From: Streptomyces sp. B21-105
GTDB taxonomy: Bacteria > Actinomycetota > Actinomycetes > Streptomycetales > Streptomycetaceae
Direction: 5' to 3'
DNA length: 64,000 nucleotides
Assembly: GCF_036898465.1 (NCBI RefSeq)
Contig: NZ_JARUMJ010000001.1
Span: forward strand, 7,440,001 to 7,504,000
The first letter of the stretch is position 1, and every line of letters begins with the position of its first letter. The notes beneath the pieces are model-generated. The model did no database searches. It had not been told where the DNA came from and was given only the letters and a program-made list of their open reading frames with translations. The position numbers were made by a program, and so were the translations under genes. Positions 58,060 through 64,000 of this stretch are shown piece by piece.

Positions 58060-58908
58060 TCAGCCTGCGTCGGCTGCGGTGAGTTTGGTGACCCGGGCCG
58101 TGTCGCAGGTGCGTGGACAGGTGGCGCAGGTGTCCTCGGGGCGCACCGTGTAGAACAGACAGCAGCTCGCCCGGTCGCGGCTCGGCAGAGTCGCGCCGTC
58201 CGGGCCGGCCATGTCGCGGAAGGCCGCCGAGCCGACGAAGGGGCGGGTGGCGCCCGGGAGCAGGAGTTCCAGCTCTCTTCTCGCCCGCTCGTGCTCGTCG
58301 GGGCCGAGCCGCTCGGCGACGTACCAGAGGCCCTCGACGATCTCGTCGGTCACCATGCCCCACAGGGCCCGGCCGCGACGCCGTGCACGGGGTCCGAAGC
58401 CGGCGAGCACCGGGTCGTGGTGCTCGGCTATCGCCGCCCGTACCTCGGTGCGCAGCGCATCCTCGTCCCGCACGACGCGGGCGCCCGGCAGGAGCGCCGC
58501 CGGGTCGCCCGGCAGGCAGGCGAAGGAGGTTGGCGGGCGGACGGCCATCCGCATGCCGCCGTCGGTGCGGTCGTACGAGACGTGCGTCACGGGGAAGCGG
58601 GGCACCCGGCGGTGCAGGAACCAGGGGGCTGTGATCAGCAGGCAGGCCGGCCAGGCGTACCGGTGCAGTCCGAAGGTCGCGATCACGTCCGGACGGGCTT
58701 GGTGACCGTAGTCACGGACGACCTGGTCGTCGTCCCAGGCGAGGAAGGCCTCCAGCGCTGGTCCGCCCTCTGCCAGCTGCGCCGCCCGCACCCAGCTGGC
58801 GCCCTCGGGAAACGGTTCCGTGTGCCCGAGTTCCGTGACGGTCAGCTCCGGCAGCGCCTCCGTGAGACGGGCGTAGGCCTCGGCCGTGGCCGACGAAGCT
58901 GGGGGCAT
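58060..58908 (-). CDS. FhuF-like (2Fe-2S) ferric siderophore reductase
   Basis: 282-residue cytoplasmic protein, probably releasing iron from siderophores by reduction. The C-terminal cluster motif is diagnostic: CCLFYTVRPEDTCATC, the CCX10CX2C pattern of FhuF (cysteines near 255-269). The upstream domain has GFGPRARRRGRALWGMVTDEIVEGLWYVAERLG and an aromatic FGLHRYAWPACLLITAPWFLHRRVP segment. ATG 58908; the DmdR/IdeR-type iron box at 58937-58953 sits about 30 bases upstream, so the gene is expected to be repressed by iron. Confidence 0.88.
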   Translation of the reverse strand: MPPASSATAEAYARLTEALPELTVTELGHTEPFPEGASWVRAAQLAEGGPALEAFLAWDDDQVVRDYGHQARPDVIATFGLHRYAWPACLLITAPWFLHRRVPRFPVTHVSYDRTDGGMRMAVRPPTSFACLPGDPAALLPGARVVRDEDALRTEVRAAIAEHHDPVLAGFGPRARRRGRALWGMVTDEIVEGLWYVAERLGPDEHERARRELELLLPGATRPFVGSAAFRDMAGPDGATLPSRDRASCCLFYTVRPEDTCATCPRTCDTARVTKLTAADAG

Positions 58909-58936
58909 GGCGGACCGCCGTTTCGAAAGCGATTGC

Positions 58937-58953
58937 AGGTAAGCCTAACCTAA
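58937..58953 (-). promoter_or_regulatory. DmdR/IdeR-type iron box
   Basis: On the minus strand TTAGGTTAGGCTTACCT matches the actinobacterial iron box (TTAGGTTAGGCTAACCTAA) at nearly every position. It covers the expected promoter of the FhuF-like gene. Confidence 0.88.
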
Positions 58954-59063
58954 ATCACTGTCCTCGGGATTTGAACTGACGGCCAGTGCGCCTAAGGTGC
59001 TTGACGGGCGAGTAACAACCACCCGCAATGACCGCAAGTACCGACAAGGCCGGAGGAGGCCCC

Positions 59064-60044
59064 GTGGAGCACAGCGCGCAGGGCTTCACGGAAACAGGGA
59101 CACCGGTTTCACAACAGAATGACGGCCGTGCCCGGGTGCCGGTGCAGTCGCGGGCCGGGTCTGCCGGGCCGGTCGGGTCCGCTGGTCCCGTCGGGTCCGG
59201 CGGGTCCGTCGGGTCCGCCGAGTACGGCGAGTGGGGGGAGCGCGAGCGGTGTGGTCCGGCGGGCGCTGCCCGCGGGGAGCACACGCACAGCGAGACTCCC
59301 GCCCCCGATCCGGGCGCGGCCACCAATCCCGCCGCGGCCTCTGTTCCGGCCCCGGTGCCCGCCTCCGTTCTCGGTTGCGGCCGGGAGGAGGGGTGGTCGG
59401 CGCAGCAGTCCCGACCGGTCGTCCAGCGCGCCTCGGTGCGCGGCCAGATCCTCGACGCGCTGCGCACCGCGCTCGTCAGGGGGGAGCTGCTGCCGGGCGA
59501 GGTCTACTCGGCGCCGGTGCTCGGTGAGCGCTTCGGGGTGTCCGCGACGCCGGTGCGGGAGGCGATGCAGCAGCTCGCGCTGGAGGGCGCCGTCGAGGTG
59601 GTGCCGAACCGGGGCTTCCGGGTCATCGTGCGGGGAGCCCGTGAACTGGCCGAGCTGGCGGAGGTGCGGGTGCTGCTCGAGGTGCCCGTGCTGATGAGGC
59701 TCGCCCGCACCGTGCCCGCCGAGCGGTGGGCCGAGCTGAGGCCCCTCGCGGAGGCGAGCGTGCGGGCGGCGGCCACCGGTTGCCGGGCGACGTACGCGGA
59801 GGCCGACCGTGCCTTCCACGGGGCGGTCCTCGCGCTGTCGGGCAACGAGCAACTGGTCGGCATCGCCGAGGACCTGCATCGGCGGTCGCAGTGGCCGTTG
59901 GTCGGCGGCCCGGCGGGGCCCGGCCGGGCGGCTCTCGTCGCCGACGCGGCCGAGCACATGGTGTTGCTCGAGGCGCTGGCGGCGGGGGAGCCGGAAGTGG
60001 TGCAGGCGTTGCTGCGGGAGCATTTCGTCGGCACGGGTGAGTAA
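59064..60044 (+). CDS. GntR-family regulator (FadR/FCD subgroup) with disordered N-terminus
   Basis: 326 residues from GTG 59064, chosen because GGAGGAGGCCCC lies in front; an ATG at 59028 in the same frame lacks a ribosome site. The first 110 residues are low complexity, including a GSAGPVGSAGPVGSGGSVGS repeat. The winged helix follows: VRGQILDALRTALVRGELLPGEVYSAPVLGERFGVSATPVREAMQQLALEGAVEVVPNRGFRV, and then the FCD all-helical domain with EADRAFHGAVLALSGNEQL and the metal-ligand type His in AEHMVLLEALAAGE and LLREHF. Target unknown. Confidence 0.87.
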   Translation: MEHSAQGFTETGTPVSQQNDGRARVPVQSRAGSAGPVGSAGPVGSGGSVGSAEYGEWGERERCGPAGAARGEHTHSETPAPDPGAATNPAAASVPAPVPASVLGCGREEGWSAQQSRPVVQRASVRGQILDALRTALVRGELLPGEVYSAPVLGERFGVSATPVREAMQQLALEGAVEVVPNRGFRVIVRGARELAELAEVRVLLEVPVLMRLARTVPAERWAELRPLAEASVRAAATGCRATYAEADRAFHGAVLALSGNEQLVGIAEDLHRRSQWPLVGGPAGPGRAALVADAAEHMVLLEALAAGEPEVVQALLREHFVGTGE

Positions 60045-60046
60045 AG

Positions 60047-60090
60047 AGCGGTTCGTTGCGTGACCGCTTTCTGTCTTCTTTCTGTCTTCG
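60047..60090 (+). terminator. Weak hairpin with T-rich tandem tail after the GntR gene
   Basis: AGCGGT and ACCGCT (60047-60052 and 60063-60068) form a six-base stem followed by two perfect copies of TTTCTGTCTTC (60068-60089). Likely terminator of the GntR gene. Confidence 0.45.
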
Positions 60091-60287
60091 CAACGCCTGC
60101 GGGTGGTACAGCCGTTTCCGAACATCGCGCCGTGTGTTTCCGTACCGCCCTCTGGGGGGCGTCGTCACCCGTACCCCCGCTGCGGCCTCGTAGCCCGTCG
60201 CCGCCCGCCCAAGCCTCCGCTTCGGACCCCGCACCCGGTCCGACCGACCTCCCCGGCGTCGCCGTTCGCTTCCGGCCGGATCGTGAC

Positions 60288-61082
60288 TCAGGCGCCGGAC
60301 GGACTGGGGGTCGCCGATGTCGCCGGGAGCGCCAACTGGCGTGCCAGCCACGTCGGTACACCGCCCAGGAGGCGGAAGAGACGGCGGGCCTCCTCCCGCA
60401 GGCGGGCGGCCTCCGGTTCGACCTCCGCGTCGGCGAGTGAGGCGAGCGCCGGAGCGGTGCCGACGAGGTAGCCCAACTCCTCGCGGATGCGCAGGGATTC
60501 CGCGAATCCGTGCCGGGCTTCGGCCAACTCCCCTTCACGCAGGGACAGTCCGGCGAGATGACGCCAGGTGAAGGACAGCAGCAGCGCGTCGGAGTGTGCG
60601 GCGGCCGCGGTGTGGGCGCGCCGGTACGCGGCCCTCGCGGCCTGCGGGGAACGGGCGATGTTCTCCGCGAGCAGGCCCCTGCGGAAGTCCAGCAGCGCCC
60701 GTGCGGGAGCGTCCGGCGGGATCAGCGCCGCCGCCCGTCCGAGCGCGGCCCGGGCCTCGTCCACCCGGTCGCGCACTTTGTGCACCGTGGCCGCGTAGGC
60801 AAGGTGCCCGCGTTCACAAGCGGCTGCGCCCCGCTCCTCGTCGTCGTGGGCCAGAGCCTCCGCCGTGCGCAGTGCGTCCTCGGCGTCCTGCCAGCCCTGC
60901 TCGGTGTACAGGCACCGCTCCACCATCAGTGAGGCCCGCTGGACCGCACCCGCGGCCGTGTCGGGTGGCAGCAGGGCCGCCGCGTCCGCCCAGCAGGCGC
61001 GTGAACGCAGCCGCCACACCGCGGTCTGGACGGGATCGTCACCTGAGGTCGTTCCGGTACCAGACATGGCGGAATGCGCCAC
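60288..61082 (-). CDS. TPR-like helical repeat protein, unknown function
   Basis: About 264 residues of paired helices with a TPR-like period: CLYTEQGWQDAEDALRTAEALAHDDEE, VHKVRDRVDEARAALGRAAALIPPDAPARALLDFRRGLLAENI, SPQAARAAYRRAHTAAAAHSDALLLSFTWRHLAGLSLREGELAEARHGFAESLRIREELGYLVGTAPALASLADAE. Start: GTG 61082 with GGGGAGGG seven bases upstream is preferred; ATG 61067 and a longer frame from 61178 are in frame. Cytoplasmic, no catalytic motif. Lies convergent with the GntR gene. Confidence 0.72.
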   Translation of the reverse strand: MAHSAMSGTGTTSGDDPVQTAVWRLRSRACWADAAALLPPDTAAGAVQRASLMVERCLYTEQGWQDAEDALRTAEALAHDDEERGAAACERGHLAYAATVHKVRDRVDEARAALGRAAALIPPDAPARALLDFRRGLLAENIARSPQAARAAYRRAHTAAAAHSDALLLSFTWRHLAGLSLREGELAEARHGFAESLRIREELGYLVGTAPALASLADAEVEPEAARLREEARRLFRLLGGVPTWLARQLALPATSATPSPSGA

Positions 61083-61254
61083 GTTGCCCTCCCCGAGCGC
61101 GCCGTCGAGCTGTGAGTGGTGGGCGCATCTCAGCACGAATGGAGGCACCGGGCCAAGGGGGCGGGTGAAAGATTTCACAAAGTCGTGGGATGTTTCCGTC
61201 CTCCGGGTTTCGCCCGGCGGCGGCCGACGGGCGGCCTCCGGCGCCGGTCCGGCC

Positions 61255-62999
61255 TCAACTCATGCGCAGGGCCAGGAAGAAGTCCAGTTTGTCCTCCAGT
61301 CGCGACAGGTCACGGCCCGTCAACTGCTCGATACGCCCGACCCGGTAGCGCAGGGTGTTGACGTGCAGGTGCAGACGGGAGGCGCACCGGGTCCACGAAC
61401 CGTCGCAGTCGAGAAACGCCTCGAGCGTCGGGATCAGCTCGGCGCGGTGCCGCCGGTCGTAGTCGCGCAGGGGGTCCAGCAGCCGGGCGGTGAACGCCCG
61501 GCGCACGTCGTCCGGGACGAACGGCAGCAGAAGCACGTGCGAAGCGAGTTCCTGATGCCCCGCCGCGCAGACCCGGCCGGGCCGGGCGGCGGCCACCCGC
61601 CGGGCGTGCCGGGCCTCCTCCAGCGCCCCGCGCAGCCCCTCCGCCGAGTGCACCGCCGCGCTGACCCCCAGCGTGAGCCGCCCGTCGCCGTCCAGACCGG
61701 CCGACAGCGGCTCGCGTACGGCCGCCAGCAGCGCGTCGGCGAGGACGCCGGTCTCGGAGCTGTCGTGCTCGCCCGTCACCGCCTGCAGCGGGACCAGGGC
61801 GACGGCCTCGTCCCCCGAGTGGGCGACGGCGATGCGGTCGGAGGGCTCGGGGCCGCCGGCGAGCGGGTCGACCAGGATCTCCTCGAGGAGCGACTGGGCC
61901 ACCGGGCCGGCTTCGAGGCCGCCGTCGGCCCACTCGACGCGGGCCACGACCACCTGCCAGTGCGGGGCGGCCCCGAGGCCGGGCAGCAGCACGGGCGCGG
62001 CCACCCGCAGGCGGGCGGCGATCTCCGCGGGGGCCGCGCCCGTCTGGACCAGTTCCAGCACCTCCTGCGCGAGCCGCCGGCGGACCGCGCGCGCCGCGTC
62101 CCGGCGCTCCCGCTCGACGGCGATCAGCTGGGTGACGCCCTGGAGCAGGTCGAGGCGCTCGTCCGCCCATTCACCGGCGTCCGCCTCGACGGCCAGCAGC
62201 CAGTCCGACAGGACGCTCTCCCGCACGTCCCGCACGTCCCGCACGTCCCGCACGTCCCGCACGTCCCGCACGACCTGGGAGACCGGCGCGACCTGGGAGG
62301 TCGGTGCGGCCTGTGCCGCGGGCCTGCCGCCGCGGATCGGGAAGAGCGAGTACGTCACCGAGCCGATGTTCACCCGGTGCGGTCCGGGCCGGCCCGTGCG
62401 GACGGCCGCCAGGTGCTCCGCCGCGAGCTGCGCGCACACCTCGGTCGGCAGGCCCGGCCGGCCGCCTTCGGACCCGCGACGAGCCGGCCAGTCGGGGACA
62501 GGACCCATGCGCGCAGGTCCAGGTCGGAGCCGAGCAGGTCCAGGACGACGTCCGGGCCGCCGCCGGCCGGGCCCGAGGTCATCATCCGGCGGTGCCGGTC
62601 GACGACGGCCGCGAGGTCCCCCGCCCGCTCGCCGGAGACCTGCCGGACGACATGCTCGGTGATCGTCGCGAAGGCCACCGACTCGTGCACGGCGAACAGC
62701 GGCAGCCGGTGCCGGGCGCAGGCCGCGGCAAGGTCCTCCGGGACGTCGCCGAGCTCCGCCTCGCCGGCTGCCAGGGCGGCCACGCCGGCCTGCACCAGGA
62801 GCCGCACGAACGGCTCGGAGTCCGCCGCGTCCCGTCGCCAGGCCAGACCCGTAAGCACCAGCTCGCCGCCGGAGAGATACCGGCTGGGGTCCCTCAGGTC
62901 GGTGGTCATGACGCCCCGCACCGAGCGGTCCAGTTCGTCCTCGCCGCCGAGGAGCCTGAGGCCCAGCGCATCGGTGTCCACAAGTGCGCGCAGCCGCAT
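61255..62999 (-). pseudogene. PucR-family purine catabolism regulator, frameshifted
   Basis: ATG 62999 starts a PucR N-terminal domain (LVDTDALGLRLLGGEDELDRSVRGVMTTDLRDPSRYLSGGELVLTGLAW...). The frame is lost near 62464-62469, where AAGGCGGCC appears to have lost one G: the preceding frame reads SPTGRLVAGPKAAG, and the family continuation GGRPGLPTEVCAQLAAEHLAAVRTGRPGPHRV is in the other frame, running through the GGDEF-like region to the C-terminal HTH_30 (RLHLHVNTLRYRVGRIEQLTGRDLS). Adding one base gives 1746 bases, exactly 582 codons, the family length. Either a real inactivation or a sequence error. Divergent from the xanthine dehydrogenase gene it is expected to regulate. Confidence 0.88.
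62222..62275 (-). repeat. Six 9-bp units (CGCACGTCC) inside pucR
   Basis: Five perfect and one variant copy (CGCACGACC). On the coding strand they give a run of Asp-Val-Arg triplets (VRDVRDVRDVRDVRDVRESV) in a linker of the regulator. Confidence 0.85.
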
Positions 63000-63384
63000 C
63001 TCGTCGCCGCCGTTTCTCTGTCTCGAAATCTACGATGAATCCTGAAGGGTGCGGTGGACGGCGACCTGCCTCGCCCCCGCCTCCGGGCCGGACGCCGAGG
63101 CGTCCCGGTCACCGACCGCATTCTTCGATCGCCAGGCTGTTTCCTACGTTTCCACAGGAAAACGAGGAGGTTACCGAGGGCCTGCGTTCATACGAATCTA
63201 CAAGATGCCCGTACCGACCAGCCAACTCCTTCATGGTTTCCGTGACTGACCCGGTCGGCGCAAGGCGCTGTGTACTGGGCTCATTCCGCGTGAACAGCAC
63301 ATGAACGAGCCGGGCCCGCCGCACCCGATTCTGGCTCGAACCGAACGACTCACGAGACTCATGAGACGAAGAAGAGAGCCGGTC
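63000..63384. other. Divergent promoter region of pucR and xanthine dehydrogenase
   Basis: 385 bases without a supported gene. The imperfect dyad CGTTTCC-ACA-GGAAAACG (63148-63165) is a candidate operator. Short frames here have shadow-like composition. Confidence 0.55.
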
Positions 63385-64000
63385 ATGGACTTCCTTCGCC
63401 CCGCAAGCTGGGAGGAGGCGCTCGCCGCCAAGGCCGAGCACCCCACCGCTGTGCCGATTGCGGGTGGCACCGATGTGATGGTCGAGATCAACTTCGACCA
63501 CCGCAGGCCCGAGTACCTGCTCGACCTCAACCGTGTCGGTGACCTCTACGAGTGGGAGACCGGCGAGGACAGCGTGCGGCTCGGCGCCTGTGTCCCGTAC
63601 GCCCAGATCATGGAGAGCCTGCGCGCCGAGCTGCCCGGCCTCGCGCTCGCCTCGCACACGGTGGCGTCCCCGCAGATCCGCAACCGCGGCGGCGTCGGCG
63701 GCAACCTCGGCACCGCGTCCCCGGCCGGCGACGCCCACCCCGCGCTGCTCGCGGCCGGCGCCGAGGTCGAGGCCGAGTCGGTGCGCGGCGTGCGCCGGAT
63801 CCCGATCGACGCCTTCTACACCGGCGTGAAGCGCAACGCGCTCGCCCCCGACGAGCTGATCCGCGCGGTTCACGTCAACAAGGCCGACGGTCCGCAGCAG
63901 TACTCCAAGGTCGGCACCCGCAACGCCATGGTCATCGCGGTCTGCGCGTTCGGGCTCGCGCTGCACCCCGAGACCCGGACCGTGCGCACCGGCATCGGCT
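63385..64000 (+). CDS. Xanthine dehydrogenase FAD-binding subunit (partial)
   Basis: The FAD subunit of a molybdenum hydroxylase, running off the window after about 205 codons. MDFLRPASWEEALAAKAEHPTAVPIAGGTDVMVEINFDHRRPEYLLDLNRV is the family start, with the first FAD loop PIAGGTDVMVE; the second, QIRNRGGVGGNLGTASPAGD, lies near residue 96. Divergent from pucR, which in other actinobacteria controls purine use, so xanthine/hypoxanthine oxidation is the likely role. The remaining subunits are expected just beyond the window. Confidence 0.92.
   Translation, partial: MDFLRPASWEEALAAKAEHPTAVPIAGGTDVMVEINFDHRRPEYLLDLNRVGDLYEWETGEDSVRLGACVPYAQIMESLRAELPGLALASHTVASPQIRNRGGVGGNLGTASPAGDAHPALLAAGAEVEAESVRGVRRIPIDAFYTGVKRNALAPDELIRAVHVNKADGPQQYSKVGTRNAMVIAVCAFGLALHPETRTVRTGIG

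Overview
The window is high-GC actinobacterial DNA, almost certainly from a Streptomyces chromosome. The grounds are GC-rich third codon positions, frequent GTG starts, Tat signal sequences, DUF2637, PucR, ROK and FhuF-like families, an alditol oxidase very like the Streptomyces AldO, and a DmdR/IdeR-type iron box. This assignment is inference from sequence, not a database match. Most coordinates rest on reading frames with a plausible ribosome binding site.

Region 1 (about 0.8-20.5 kb) is a plant cell wall (pectin / rhamnogalacturonan I) degradation locus. It holds a Tat-exported beta-helix (GH28-like) protein, two paralogous alginate-lyase-fold proteins, a type-B carboxylesterase, a LacI regulator, a homocysteine methyltransferase, a large surface protein of beta-strand repeats, a GH43 exo-galactanase with a ricin-type CBM, a PL4 rhamnogalacturonan lyase and an SGNH rhamnogalacturonan acetylesterase. 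Related GAAAGSGCTTTC-type operators lie at 13580, 17019 and 17075. The right edge carries two decayed genes (DUF2264 and a secreted protein).

Region 2 (20.5-35 kb) holds a VOC protein, a PEP mutase/isocitrate lyase-like protein, an unknown membrane protein, a three-gene ABC-2 exporter, and a sugar import operon (binding protein, two permeases, GH2 beta-galactosidase) facing a ROK regulator. Between these two divergent units lies a 216-bp array of 17 diverged 12-bp or 16-bp repeats whose best copies look like LacI-type operators. No transporter ATPase is encoded here; in Streptomyces a shared ATPase (MsiK) usually serves such importers.

Region 3 (35-48.3 kb) holds alditol oxidase divergent from a radical-SAM-like protein with unusual cysteine spacing, a fusion of a degenerate ECF sigma, a zinc-finger anti-sigma, a membrane segment and a CBM2, rsgA preceded by a 24-codon ORF, a frameshifted ada-alkA gene overlapping an intact ogt, a DUF456 protein, a LuxR-type regulator, and a PP2C-like protein with a long disordered N-terminus and altered catalytic residues. 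A hairpin with a T-run precedes that last gene.

Region 4 (48.3-64 kb) starts with a heavily decayed thiamine-diphosphate (pyruvate oxidase-like) gene, interrupted by an intact ISAs1-family element with clear terminal inverted repeats and target duplication. It continues with a membrane-anchored XRE-type regulator divergent from two small secreted proteins, an anti-sigma-type ATPase, a DUF2637 protein, an FhuF-like iron reductase under an iron box, a GntR regulator, a TPR-like protein, a frameshifted PucR regulator, and the start of a divergent xanthine dehydrogenase FAD subunit that runs off the window.

Two themes recur. Short-period tandem repeats (9-16 bp) occur both between genes and inside coding sequences. 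Five genes are broken: the pyruvate-oxidase-like gene is clearly truly decayed, whereas the single-base frameshifts in ada-alkA and pucR could be either mutations or assembly errors.
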